Of a stretch of 64,000 nucleotides of DNA, positions 29,089 through 37,678 are shown one piece after another (within the stretch, counting starts at the first letter, position 1; each line of letters begins with the position of its first letter). The notes under the pieces are model-generated. The model was given only the letters and a program-made list of their open reading frames with translations. It did not search any database and had not been told where the DNA came from. The translations under genes and the position numbers were made by a program. The DNA is from Erwinia sp. OLFS4 (GTDB lineage: Bacteria; Pseudomonadota; Gammaproteobacteria; Enterobacterales; Enterobacteriaceae): positions 1 to 64,000 of the forward strand of contig NZ_MOMB01000046.1 of the NCBI RefSeq assembly GCF_002752165.1. Direction: 5' to 3'.

Positions 29089-29098
29089 TGTATATACA
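29089..29098. promoter_or_regulatory. HutC-type operator between hutI and hutF
   Basis: TGTATATACA, a perfect 10-bp palindrome, sits within a larger alternating tract (GTATATGTATATAC at 29084-29097) in the 80-bp hutI/hutF gap. It contains the GTNTANAC core of GntR/HutC-subfamily operators and is identical to the site upstream of hutC. Confidence 0.75.
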
Positions 29099-29121
29099 AG
29101 CCCAGTCAGCAGGAATCAACA

Positions 29122-30477
29122 ATGTCACGATTTTTTGCTCCGCGCGCCCTGCTTCCACAGGGCTGGTGTCACGATGTGATTATCGAGGTTGATGACCAGG
29201 GAACAATACGTAAGCTCACCCCCGGCAGTCCCCAGCTGGATGCACAACGGCTTCATGGGGCGGTGGTCCCTTCCCTTGCCAATCTTCACTCCCACGCCTT
29301 CCAGCGCGCAATGGCCGGGCTGGCGGAAGTTGCTGGCGATCCGCAGGACAGTTTCTGGACCTGGCGCGATCTGATGTACCGTATGGTGCAGAGCCTGACG
29401 CCGGAAGCCGTCGGCGCCATCGCCACTCAGCTTTATATTGAAATGCTAAAAGGCGGCTATACCCAGGTAGCGGAATTTCACTATTTACACCACGATACCA
29501 GCGGGCAGCCTTACCAGGATGATGCCATGCTACAGCAGCTGATGCAGGCCGCACAGCAGAGTGGCATTGGTCAGACGCTGTTACCGGTACTCTACAGTTA
29601 CGCGGGTTTTGGCGCCCAGCCCGCCCAGTCGGGCCAACGGCGCTTTATTCAGCAAACCTCAGATTACCTTAAACAACAACAGCGGCTGCAAAGCTGGTGC
29701 GCACAACATCCGTTGATTAACTATGGCTTGTGTTTTCACTCGCTGCGGGCCGTCAGTGAAACACAAATACGCGAAGTACTGGCCGCCGCCGCACCGCACC
29801 TGCCGGTTCATATTCACATTGCTGAGCAGGAAAAAGAGGTCGCCGATTGTCTGGCATGGAGCAACGAACGTCCGTTGAGCTGGCTGTACAAACGGTTTAA
29901 TCCTGACTCGCGCTGGTGCCTGATTCATGCCACACATCTTGATGACGATGAGCTCAGACAGCTGGCTGCCAGCAGTGCCGTTGCCGGGATCTGCCCGACC
30001 ACCGAAGCCAATCTTGGCGACGGCATTTTTCGTGGTAGCGACTATCTGGCGCTGAATGGTCGCTGGGGAATCGGCTCTGACAGCCATGTCTCCCTCGATA
30101 TCGTGGAAGAATTACGCTGGTTTGAATATGGCCAGCGCCTGCGAGACCGCCGCCGCAATCGCCTGGTACAGCGCGAACAGCCTTCGGTGGGCGATCTGCT
30201 GTTTGCCGGCGCAAGACAGGGCGGTGCCCAGGCCTGCGGGCTGTCAATAGGCGCACTGGCAAGCGATTATCGCGCTGACTGGCTGGTACTGGAAGAGGAT
30301 GCGCTGCTAGGGCCAACTGGCGACAGCGCGCTGATTAACCGCTGGCTGTTTGCCGGTCATCGTGGTCAAATCCGCGATGTGTTCGTTGCCGGGCGTCAGG
30401 TGATACACCAGGGGCAGCATCAGTACCAGGAGCAGGCCGCCCGGCTTTTCCGCCAGGTCATTGCCGGGCTGACATGA
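29122..30477 (+). CDS. hutF: Formimidoylglutamate deiminase HutF
   Basis: Converts N-formimino-L-glutamate to N-formyl-L-glutamate plus ammonia, supplying the substrate of the HutG deformylase. It has 451 residues, the usual size. It is an amidohydrolase with PSLANLHSHAFQRAMAGLAE as its first metal site. QVAEFHYLHHD, VHIHIAEQEKEV, LIHATHLDD, GICPTTEANLGDG and GSDSHVSLDIVEELR are conserved in order. AGGA precedes the ATG. It overlaps hutD by 4 bp. Its presence defines the Pseudomonas-like five-step route. Confidence 0.95.
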   Translation: MSRFFAPRALLPQGWCHDVIIEVDDQGTIRKLTPGSPQLDAQRLHGAVVPSLANLHSHAFQRAMAGLAEVAGDPQDSFWTWRDLMYRMVQSLTPEAVGAIATQLYIEMLKGGYTQVAEFHYLHHDTSGQPYQDDAMLQQLMQAAQQSGIGQTLLPVLYSYAGFGAQPAQSGQRRFIQQTSDYLKQQQRLQSWCAQHPLINYGLCFHSLRAVSETQIREVLAAAAPHLPVHIHIAEQEKEVADCLAWSNERPLSWLYKRFNPDSRWCLIHATHLDDDELRQLAASSAVAGICPTTEANLGDGIFRGSDYLALNGRWGIGSDSHVSLDIVEELRWFEYGQRLRDRRRNRLVQREQPSVGDLLFAGARQGGAQACGLSIGALASDYRADWLVLEEDALLGPTGDSALINRWLFAGHRGQIRDVFVAGRQVIHQGQHQYQEQAARLFRQVIAGLT

Positions 30478-31019
30478 AACACTTTTTTGCCGCTGACAAA
30501 CTGCCGGTTTCCCCGTGGCGCAACGGTGGTGGGGAAACCCGCGAAATTATGGTCTGGCCACCAGACTCGGCGGATTTCAGCTGGCGGCTTAGTATCGCCA
30601 CCCTTTCACAGGACGGGGTATTTTCTTCTTTTCCCGGCGTCGACAGAATCATTACCCTCGTGAGCGGCGCGGACGTTACCCTGAGCAGCCCGCACTGGCA
30701 ACATCATCTGCAAAAAGGCCAGCCGTTTGCCTTTGCCGGAGAAGAGCAGGTTTTTGCCCGGCTGAACGGCGGCGTCAGTCAGGATTTTAATCTTATGACC
30801 CGGCGCGCCAGCCATCAGGCAACGATGATACTGACTGACAGCGCGCAGCAGGCACCCGCCGGATCAAGCGGCGTGGTCTACGTACTGGCCGGTAGCTGGC
30901 AGGTCGGCGGGAGGGTCTTACAGCAGAGTCAGGGCCTCTGGTGGCATCAGCATCGTCCTGATTTCACCCCACAACACAGCGGATCGCTTTTGTTGTATGC
31001 CATCATCCGTTGCCGTTAA
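30474..31019 (+). CDS. hutD: HutD family cupin protein
   Basis: Cupin-fold protein of 181 residues found in many hut operons; its role is thought to be a governor of pathway flux rather than a pathway enzyme. PVSPWRNGGGETREIMVWP near the N-terminus is the family signature, followed by FSWRLSIATLSQDGVFSSFP and GVDRIITLVSG. It starts inside the last codons of hutF (ATGA overlap), so it is co-translated. It ends 18 bp from the convergent hutC gene. Confidence 0.92.
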   Translation: MKHFFAADKLPVSPWRNGGGETREIMVWPPDSADFSWRLSIATLSQDGVFSSFPGVDRIITLVSGADVTLSSPHWQHHLQKGQPFAFAGEEQVFARLNGGVSQDFNLMTRRASHQATMILTDSAQQAPAGSSGVVYVLAGSWQVGGRVLQQSQGLWWHQHRPDFTPQHSGSLLLYAIIRCR

Positions 31020-31037
31020 TCCGACAAAATACTGGCG

Positions 31038-31793
31038 TTAACTGAGTCCTTTAAATCGCCCCACCAGTTTGTAACGTGACCCAGGATAAAGCAGTCTGGC
31101 ATAGGTAACGATGCGGGTATCACTCCAGGTCTGGCGACGAATCAGCAGACAGGGTTCATCCTGCTCCAGCATCAGCAAGGCACACTGTCTGGCATCTGGC
31201 AACACGGCTTCAACCACATGCTCGCCGGCGGTCAGTGGAGCAACCCGCATCAGGTAAGTATAGGGCGTCATCTGATGATAATCCTGTTGCAGATAGCCTG
31301 GCACCACCTGCGGATTGACCAGACGATCTTCCAGCTGTACCGGTAGATCGTTTTCATAATGGACAATCAGCGACTGAAAAACGTCCTGACCGGTGGTAAG
31401 TCCCAGCACCGCCGCCTGCTCAGGCCCGGCCTTCACGGTGCGCAGTCGCAGAATATTACAGCTGTGCTGATGACCACGCTGGGCGATTTCCTCAGCGATA
31501 TTATGCACTTCCAGCATCGCCGTGTAGCCTTTGTTTTCCGCTACAAAGGTACCCACCCCCTGCATACGAATCAGATAGCCTTCACTGGTCAGTTCACGTA
31601 GCGCCCGGTTAATGGTCATGCGACTGACACCCAGCTCATTCACCAGTTCACTTTCCGAAGGAACACGCTGCCGGGCTTTCCAGCGCCCTGCAACAATCTG
31701 ATGAATAATAGCCTGTTTCACCCGCTGATAAATCGGTGCGGGCGTATCGCTCATCGCCGCTGACAGCTGAGAAATAGCGCTCTGTTCGAGCAT
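31038..31793 (-). CDS. hutC: Histidine-utilisation repressor HutC
   Basis: GntR/HutC-subfamily repressor released by urocanate, 251 residues from the ATG at 31793 (AAGGACG upstream). The N-terminal winged helix (~20-85) contains RVPSESELVNELGVSRMTIN and RALRELTSEGYLIRMQGVGT. The UTRA effector domain follows (~100-245) with HYENDLPVQLEDRLVNP and the C-terminal SRYKLVGRF. An upstream in-frame extension to 31943 runs over its own probable operator and is rejected. It is divergent from hutH. Perfect or near palindromes lie upstream of hutC, hutH and hutI/hutF. Confidence 0.95.
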   Translation of the reverse strand: MLEQSAISQLSAAMSDTPAPIYQRVKQAIIHQIVAGRWKARQRVPSESELVNELGVSRMTINRALRELTSEGYLIRMQGVGTFVAENKGYTAMLEVHNIAEEIAQRGHQHSCNILRLRTVKAGPEQAAVLGLTTGQDVFQSLIVHYENDLPVQLEDRLVNPQVVPGYLQQDYHQMTPYTYLMRVAPLTAGEHVVEAVLPDARQCALLMLEQDEPCLLIRRQTWSDTRIVTYARLLYPGSRYKLVGRFKGLS

Positions 31794-31846
31794 AATTACG
31801 TCCTTTACTGTGATAATAAACTCAGTGTAATAACACGCAGCTGAAA

Positions 31847-31856
31847 TGTATATACA
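31847..31856 (-). promoter_or_regulatory. HutC-type operator upstream of hutC
   Basis: TGTATATACA, identical to the hutI/hutF site, lies 54 bp before the hutC start. It suggests autoregulation. Confidence 0.7.
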
Positions 31857-32019
31857 GGTCGTATTATCCGGCATACCTCTGCCGATTCGACTACGCGTCC
31901 ATCCCGTTATAAACCAGGCGTTTCTTTCGGCTGCTGACAGCAATAATTCCGCCGTTGTTCCTGCCTAAACGGCCCCTGACTGCCGTTTTTGTGAAGGTAC
32001 TGTCAGCGTCACATTCAAT

Positions 32020-32029
32020 TGTATAGACA
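32020..32029 (+). promoter_or_regulatory. HutC-like site 1 upstream of hutH
   Basis: TGTATAGACA differs from the perfect TGTATATACA by one base and keeps the GTNTANAC core. It lies 113 bp before the hutH start. Confidence 0.55.
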
Positions 32030-32121
32030 AGAATAGACATTTCTGTTTCACTGATTTTCGTCAGCCCGGAGACTGCATTGCAGATACCCTCCCGGGGGTG
32101 ACAACCGCTAATCACTTTCAT

Positions 32122-32131
32122 TGTACAGACA
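32122..32131 (+). promoter_or_regulatory. HutC-like site 2 abutting the hutH ribosome-binding site
   Basis: TGTACAGACA differs from the perfect site by two bases. It runs directly into the AGGAG of hutH, so a bound protein could act as a roadblock just before the coding region. Confidence 0.4.
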
Positions 32132-32141
32132 GGAGCAGACT

Positions 32142-33713
32142 ATGGCAGCGACCGCGTCCCACCGTGTGCTGTCGCCAGGGGATGTTGATCTGGCAACGCT
32201 AAAAGCCATTTACCGCGGCGGGATCACGCTGGCGCTGGATGATCAGGCCCGTTCTGCGGTACATCAGGCGGCGGACACCGTCAGCCGTATCGTAGACGCC
32301 GGCACCGTCACTTATGGCATCAATACCGGTTTTGGTAAGCTGGCAACCACCACCATTCCTGCCGCTCGCCTCGCTGAATTACAGCGTAATCTGGTGCTCT
32401 CCCATAGCGTCGGACTGGGAGATCTGCTGCCCGACGACGTTACACGCCTGGTAATGGCAACCAAAATTATTAGTCTCGGCCGTGGTCATTCCGGCATTCG
32501 TCTGGCGCTGATTGAGGCGTTGATCGCTCTGTTCAATGCCGGTGTGATGCCCTGTATACCGGAAAAAGGCTCAGTGGGTGCCTCAGGCGATCTGGCACCA
32601 CTGGCACATCTGTCTCTGATGTTGCTCGGCGAAGGTAACGTCCGGGTACAGGGCGCGCTAATTCCGGCGGTCGAAGGACTGAAGCTTGCCGGGCTGCAAC
32701 CCTTCGTACTCGGCCCGAAAGAGGGCCTGGCGCTGCTTAATGGCACCCAGGTTTCAACTGCGCTGGCACTACGCGGTCTGTTTGAAGGGGAAAATGTATT
32801 TGCCGCCGGGCTGATTGCCGGCGCGCTGTCACTGGAGGCAATAAAAGGGTCGCTCAAACCACTGGACAGTCGCATCCACCTGGTGCGGGGGCAGCAAGGG
32901 CAGATAAGCGTGGCCGCCGCGCTGCTGACGCTGTTGGAAGGCAGCCAGATCGTTGACTCTCACGCCACCTGTTCCCGGGTTCAGGACCCCTACTCCATCC
33001 GCTGCGTACCGCAGGTAATGGGGGCCTGTCTTGATAATTTGCATCACGCAGCGCGCATTTTACAAATTGAAGCCAATGCAGCATCCGATAATCCCCTGGT
33101 TTTCAGCGATAACGGCGACGTGATCTCCGGCGGCAATTTTCATGCCGAACCGGTCGCTTTTGCCGCCGATATTATCGCTCTCGCGCTGGCTGAGATCGGC
33201 GCTATTTCTGAACGCCGGCTGGCGTTATTGCTGGACAGCGCGCTGTCCGGCCTGCCGCCGTTCCTGGTCAATGATGGCGGGGTGAACTCCGGCTTTATGA
33301 TAGCGCAGGTCACAGCCGCCGCGTTGGCCTCAGAAAATAAATCGCTGGCCCATCCTGGCAGCGTCGACAGCCTGCCAACCTCGGCTAACCAGGAAGATCA
33401 CGTCTCGATGGCCACCTATGCTGCCCGACGGCTTGGCGCGATGAGTTTTAACAGCGCCGCTATCATCGGAATTGAAGCCATGGCGGCAGCACAAGGCATG
33501 GAATTTCATCGTCCGTTGCAAAGTTCACCGTCGATAGAAAATGAATTTAAGCACATTCGTCAGCAGGTGAGCTGGGTTGATCAGGACCGCCTGCTGGCAC
33601 CGGATATTGAACAGATGCGCCGGTGGGCTGGCCGCGATTGCTGGCCTGCTGCCGTCGCCGCACTGTTACCCAGCCACCGCCATTCCCATCATGAACAGGA
33701 GCATACCCGATGA
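32142..33713 (+). CDS. hutH: Histidine ammonia-lyase HutH
   Basis: Deaminates L-histidine to urocanate, the entry step of the pathway. It has 523 residues from the ATG at 32142, with AGGAG upstream (a TTG at 32121 in frame is not preferred). The active-site MIO cofactor forms from Ala-Ser-Gly 147-149 in [44 protein letters not shown] and SADNPLVF-like [12 protein letters not shown] are the expected substrate-pocket regions. It overlaps hutU by 4 bp. Two HutC-like sites lie upstream. Confidence 0.97.
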   Translation: MAATASHRVLSPGDVDLATLKAIYRGGITLALDDQARSAVHQAADTVSRIVDAGTVTYGINTGFGKLATTTIPAARLAELQRNLVLSHSVGLGDLLPDDVTRLVMATKIISLGRGHSGIRLALIEALIALFNAGVMPCIPEKGSVGASGDLAPLAHLSLMLLGEGNVRVQGALIPAVEGLKLAGLQPFVLGPKEGLALLNGTQVSTALALRGLFEGENVFAAGLIAGALSLEAIKGSLKPLDSRIHLVRGQQGQISVAAALLTLLEGSQIVDSHATCSRVQDPYSIRCVPQVMGACLDNLHHAARILQIEANAASDNPLVFSDNGDVISGGNFHAEPVAFAADIIALALAEIGAISERRLALLLDSALSGLPPFLVNDGGVNSGFMIAQVTAAALASENKSLAHPGSVDSLPTSANQEDHVSMATYAARRLGAMSFNSAAIIGIEAMAAAQGMEFHRPLQSSPSIENEFKHIRQQVSWVDQDRLLAPDIEQMRRWAGRDCWPAAVAALLPSHRHSHHEQEHTR

Positions 33714-35395
33714 GCGAAACCGTCAGTAAAGCCGTGAGCCGGGCAGTGCGTGCACCCCATGGCAGCGAACTGCACTGTGCCAACTGGCTGATTGAAGCCG
33801 CTTACCGCATGATTCAGAATAACCTTGATGCGGAAGTGGCAGAGCGTCCCGATGACCTGGTAGTTTATGGCGGAATTGGCAAAGCCGCGCGCAACTGGGA
33901 ATGCTTTGAACAGATTTTGCGCTCACTGCAAGCGTTACAACCTGATGAAACGCTGCTGATCCAGTCCGGCAAGCCGGTGGGTATTTTCCGTACCCATGCC
34001 GATGCGCCGCGGGTTCTGCTGGCAAATTCCAACCTGGTGCCGCACTGGGCCAACTGGGATCACTTCCACCAACTCGATAAAGCGGGACTGATGATGTATG
34101 GCCAGATGACCGCCGGATCGTGGATCTATATTGGTGCACAGGGCATCGTGCAGGGCACCTTTGAAACCTTCGTCGAAGCTGGCCGTCAGCATTACAACAA
34201 TGACCTGAGCGGCCGGTGGATCCTCACCGCCGGCCTGGGAGGCATGGGCGGCGCTCAGCCGCTGGCCGGAGTGCTGGCCGGCGCCTGCGTACTGGCCATT
34301 GAATGCCAGCAATCGCGTATCGATTTCCGTCTGCGTACGCGCTACCTTGATTATAAGTCACACAATCTGGATGAAGCCCTCAGGCTGATAACCGATGCCA
34401 TCGCAGCAAAAAAAGCCATTTCCGTCGGACTACTGGGCAATGCCGCTGAAATCATGCCGCAACTGGTAAAACGTGCCAAAGCGGGAGGCATACGGCCTGA
34501 TATTGTCACTGATCAAACCTCAGCCCACGATCCGCTTAACGGTTATCTGCCGGCCGGATGGTCAGTTGAACACTGGCATCAGCAACGTCGCAACAATCCA
34601 AAAGCAGTAGAAGAAGCCGCACGGGCCTCCATGGCCCGCCACGTTCTGGCCATGCTTGAGTTCCATCATATGGGCATACCAACGGTTGACTACGGTAACA
34701 ATATTCGCCAGGTAGCCTTTGACCAGGGCGTGGCGCAGGCTTTTGACTTTCCTGGCTTTGTTCCCGCCTATATCCGACCGCTGTTCTGCGAAGGTAAAGG
34801 GCCGTTTCGCTGGGTGGCGCTGTCCGGCGATCCGCAGGATATCTACAAAACCGATGCTAAGCTTAAGGCGTTATTTCCGCAGCACAAAAACCTGCACCGC
34901 TGGCTGGATATGGCGCAGGAACGTATTGCCTTTCAGGGCCTGCCCGCGCGTATTTGCTGGCTTGGCCTTGGTGAACGCCACATCGCCGGCCTGGCCTTTA
35001 ATGACATGGTCCGCAAAGGAGAGCTGAAAGCGCCGGTCGTTATTGGTCGCGACCATCTGGACTGCGGTTCCGTGGCCTCCCCTAATCGCGAAACTGAAGC
35101 GATGAAAGATGGATCAGATGCCGTTTCCGACTGGCCGCTGCTCAACGCGTTACTGAATACTGCCGGCGGAGCAACCTGGGTAAGTTTGCATCATGGTGGC
35201 GGTGTCGGTATGGGCTTTTCTCAGCATGCCGGCGTGGTGATTGTCTGTGATGGCAGCGAGGCGGCGGATGCCCGCATCGCCCGCGTGCTGTGGAACGATC
35301 CGGCAACTGGCGTCATGCGCCATGCCGATGCCGGCTACGCGCTGGCGCGTCAGTGCGCCCGACAGCATGATCTTAACCTGCCCATGCAACCCTAA
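33710..35395 (+). CDS. hutU: Urocanate hydratase HutU
   Basis: NAD-dependent enzyme that hydrates urocanate to 4-imidazolone-5-propionate, the second step. It has 561 residues. [18 protein letters not shown] is the NAD-binding glycine motif, and [46 protein letters not shown] and [15 protein letters not shown] are characteristic of the family. The ATG overlaps the hutH stop (ATGA), so the two are coupled. A GC-rich terminator follows 5 bp after the stop. Confidence 0.97.
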   Translation: MSETVSKAVSRAVRAPHGSELHCANWLIEAAYRMIQNNLDAEVAERPDDLVVYGGIGKAARNWECFEQILRSLQALQPDETLLIQSGKPVGIFRTHADAPRVLLANSNLVPHWANWDHFHQLDKAGLMMYGQMTAGSWIYIGAQGIVQGTFETFVEAGRQHYNNDLSGRWILTAGLGGMGGAQPLAGVLAGACVLAIECQQSRIDFRLRTRYLDYKSHNLDEALRLITDAIAAKKAISVGLLGNAAEIMPQLVKRAKAGGIRPDIVTDQTSAHDPLNGYLPAGWSVEHWHQQRRNNPKAVEEAARASMARHVLAMLEFHHMGIPTVDYGNNIRQVAFDQGVAQAFDFPGFVPAYIRPLFCEGKGPFRWVALSGDPQDIYKTDAKLKALFPQHKNLHRWLDMAQERIAFQGLPARICWLGLGERHIAGLAFNDMVRKGELKAPVVIGRDHLDCGSVASPNRETEAMKDGSDAVSDWPLLNALLNTAGGATWVSLHHGGGVGMGFSQHAGVVIVCDGSEAADARIARVLWNDPATGVMRHADAGYALARQCARQHDLNLPMQP

Positions 35396-35400
35396 TCCTT

Positions 35401-35430
35401 CCCCGCCTGTCCGGGCGGGGCATTTTCTTA
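35401..35430 (+). terminator. hutHU terminator
   Basis: CCCCGCC (35401-35407) pairs with GGCGGGG (35414-35420), followed by CATTTTCTTA. It is a Rho-independent-type hairpin with a short U-tract, just after hutU. Confidence 0.75.
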
Positions 35431-35539
35431 TACTCTTTTAGTCGCCGTTATAACGGAAAAATTGGACGATCGTGCCAGCAACCGGCGGGATTTATGGTAG
35501 CTTTGATAAGCGGAAATCAGACTGTCAGGGAGATGTTTC

Positions 35540-36700
35540 ATGATGTTACCCCCCGCGCTTATTAAGCGAGCTATCGCATGGCGCCACCAGCTACATGCTT
35601 ATCCCGAACTGGGTTATCAGGAACATCACACTGCAGCGCTGGTCGTCAGTGAACTACGCGACTGTGGTCTGCAGGTGCATACCGGTCTGGCCGGTACCGG
35701 GGTAATCGGCACGCTGGAAAACGGACCAGGTCCGGTTATTGGCCTGCGCGCGGATATGGATGCCTTACCGGTCAGCGAGCAGGGTGAGAACCCGTGGCGT
35801 TCAAAAAATGACGGCGTAATGCATGCCTGCGGTCATGATGGTCATACCGCGATGCTGCTGGCAGCAGCACACTATCTGAGCCAGCAGCGCAATTTCAGCG
35901 GCACGGTACACATGATATTTCAGCCGGCGGAAGAGAATCTCGGCGGCGCCCGTAAAATGGTCAATGACGGCCTGTTCAGCCGTTTTCCGATGGACGCCAT
36001 ATACGGTATGCACAACTGGCCAGGACTGCCGCTGGGCCATATTGCGATCAATCCTGGCGCAATGATGGCCTCACTTGATACCTTTATCATTACCCTCGAC
36101 GGCAAAAGCTGCCACGCCGCAATGCCAGAAAACGGTGCCGATCCCATTGTCGCCGCCGCACAGCTGATTACCGCGTTGCAAACCATTCCCTCTCGCCGTC
36201 TTTCCCCCCTCGCGTCGGCGGTGATCAGCGTCACGCAGATCCACGGCGGTGAAGCCATTAACGTCATCCCTGACCGGGTAACGCTGCGCGGCACGCTGCG
36301 TTGTCTGCAAGACGAGGTACGTCAGCAGGTAAAAACGCTGATGGCGTCGTTCGTCAGCAGCCTGACTGCACCGATGAATATAACCAGCTCGCTTACTTTT
36401 GCCAGTGATTACCCGGTGACCCGCAACGATGCGCAGGCTGCCAGCCAGGTACGGGCATGCGCGCAGGCCTTATTGCCGGCAGATCAGGTTCACTGGGACG
36501 TTAATCCGTCAATGGCTTCTGAAGATTTCGCCTGTATGCTGGAACAATGCCCGGGGGCTTACTTCTGGATAGGTGCCGACGGCGACACGCCTTCCGCCGC
36601 GTTACATAACGCCCGCTATGACTTTAACGATGCCGTCTTACCACACGGCATCGCATTCTGGATTGCTCTGGTGAACCACCTTTGCCCGCCTCATCAGTAA
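35540..36700 (+). CDS. M20-family amidohydrolase (hippurate hydrolase-like)
   Basis: Cytosolic zinc-type amidohydrolase of the M20D group, 386 residues. Metal-ligand segments are visible: WRHQLHAYPELGYQEHHTA, GLRADMDALPV, MHACGHDGHTAMLLAAA, IFQPAEENLGGARKM and YGMHNWPGLPLG. A dimerisation domain at ~180-290 includes GKSCHAAMPENGADPIVAAA, and the C-terminal MASEDFACMLEQCPGAYFW completes the site. Members cleave N-acyl amino acids such as hippurate or N-acetyl amino acids; the substrate here is unknown. It follows the hut cluster but has its own 140-bp upstream gap, so a link to histidine use is only positional. Its stop overlaps convergent ybiB by 7 bp. Confidence 0.9.
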   Translation: MMLPPALIKRAIAWRHQLHAYPELGYQEHHTAALVVSELRDCGLQVHTGLAGTGVIGTLENGPGPVIGLRADMDALPVSEQGENPWRSKNDGVMHACGHDGHTAMLLAAAHYLSQQRNFSGTVHMIFQPAEENLGGARKMVNDGLFSRFPMDAIYGMHNWPGLPLGHIAINPGAMMASLDTFIITLDGKSCHAAMPENGADPIVAAAQLITALQTIPSRRLSPLASAVISVTQIHGGEAINVIPDRVTLRGTLRCLQDEVRQQVKTLMASFVSSLTAPMNITSSLTFASDYPVTRNDAQAASQVRACAQALLPADQVHWDVNPSMASEDFACMLEQCPGAYFWIGADGDTPSAALHNARYDFNDAVLPHGIAFWIALVNHLCPPHQ

Positions 36701-37668
36701 CCGGCAGCGGCCAGTTGTTGTAACCCGTCGTCAACGCTGGCGGCACCACCGGCAGCCAGCAAACAGCAGGCAACCTGTAATTTTAATGATTCAGGCACCG
36801 GCAGCTGATGCGTCAGACAACCGGTTATCCATGCTGCCGTGTCTTCTGCACTTCGTGAGGCCGGCAAAACCTCAGCCGGCAGCGTCAGCTCCGGCTGTCG
36901 TGCAACCAGCTGCTGCGGCTCACCGCCGCGATGTATAAAGGTTATCGCCGGGCAACGCTGCGGATTGGCATATACCTCCCCTTCGCTGCCATTCAGCAAC
37001 AGCGCGCTGGCGCCACACTGCTGAAAAAAATCAGCGACCCGTGGCACATATTCAGGATGAGAAACGCTGGAGAGACGCAGCGTCTCCTGCTCACCAAAAG
37101 GAGAAAGCAGTTTAGCCAGCGTATGGGCGCTGTTACGCACCCCGAGCTGCCAGCGCAAAGCCAGCTGCTCAGCCAGCGGCGGGCAAAGCGTGTCAATGCT
37201 GATAAACACCAGCTCTCCGCTATCCAGTGCCTGCTGTGCCTGAGCCACGCTGCCCGCCGGCTGAATACCCAGAGCGGCAAAAACCTGTTCACTGGTCACC
37301 CGGGTTTCATCGTCGCGCACACCGTGTACCAGCACCGGGAAACCTAGCTTACTGAGTAACAGTGCCAGCAATGGCGTCAGATTAGCCTGCCGGCGCGCGC
37401 CGTTGTAACTGGGAATGGTCACCGGCAGCGGCCGGCCAGCCGGCGCTTTCAGCCGCGCAACCTGTTCCTGCATCGCCTGATAAAATCCCGGCATCTCTTC
37501 CGGCCCTTCGCCCTTTATCCGCAACGCGATCAGTATCGCCCCCAGCGCCAGTGGCGGCACGCAGCCAGCCAGCATCTGCCGGTAAAGCGCACAGGCGGTT
37601 TGACGATCGAGATGGCGCGCATGATTTTTCCCGCGGCCAATCTCTTTAATAATGTGATTAAATTCCAT
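36694..37668 (-). CDS. ybiB: YbiB, TrpD2-type nucleic-acid-binding protein
   Basis: Homologue of anthranilate phosphoribosyltransferase that in E. coli (YbiB, TrpD2) binds nucleic acid and is not a tryptophan-synthesis enzyme. It has 324 residues from the ATG at 37668, where EFNHIIKEIGRGKNHARHLD matches the E. coli N-terminus; AGGGAAG precedes it. ALRIKGEGPEEMPGFYQAMQ, IPSYNGARRQANLTPLLALL, GVRNSAHTLAKLLSPFG and LRLSSVSHPEYVPRVADFF are conserved. It starts 10 bp after the dinG stop, so dinG-ybiB form an operon as in E. coli. Confidence 0.95.
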   Translation of the reverse strand: MEFNHIIKEIGRGKNHARHLDRQTACALYRQMLAGCVPPLALGAILIALRIKGEGPEEMPGFYQAMQEQVARLKAPAGRPLPVTIPSYNGARRQANLTPLLALLLSKLGFPVLVHGVRDDETRVTSEQVFAALGIQPAGSVAQAQQALDSGELVFISIDTLCPPLAEQLALRWQLGVRNSAHTLAKLLSPFGEQETLRLSSVSHPEYVPRVADFFQQCGASALLLNGSEGEVYANPQRCPAITFIHRGGEPQQLVARQPELTLPAEVLPASRSAEDTAAWITGCLTHQLPVPESLKLQVACCLLAAGGAASVDDGLQQLAAAGY

Positions 37669-37678
37669 TGCTTCCCTC

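Larger units (their letters stand above)
31794..32141. promoter_or_regulatory. Divergent hutC/hutH control region
   Basis: 348 bp with no convincing ORF. It contains three HutC-like sites (31847, 32020 and 32122), one near hutC and two nearer hutH, and ends in the hutH ribosome-binding site. No sigma-54 or Crp consensus was found. Confidence 0.5.

Noticed and set aside
29042-32141. Sigma-54 or Crp sites in the hut control regions
   Set aside because: No TGGCA-N7-TTGC element; a GTGA/TCAC pair near 32098-32116 has a 10-bp spacer instead of the 8 bp between these cores in a Crp site.
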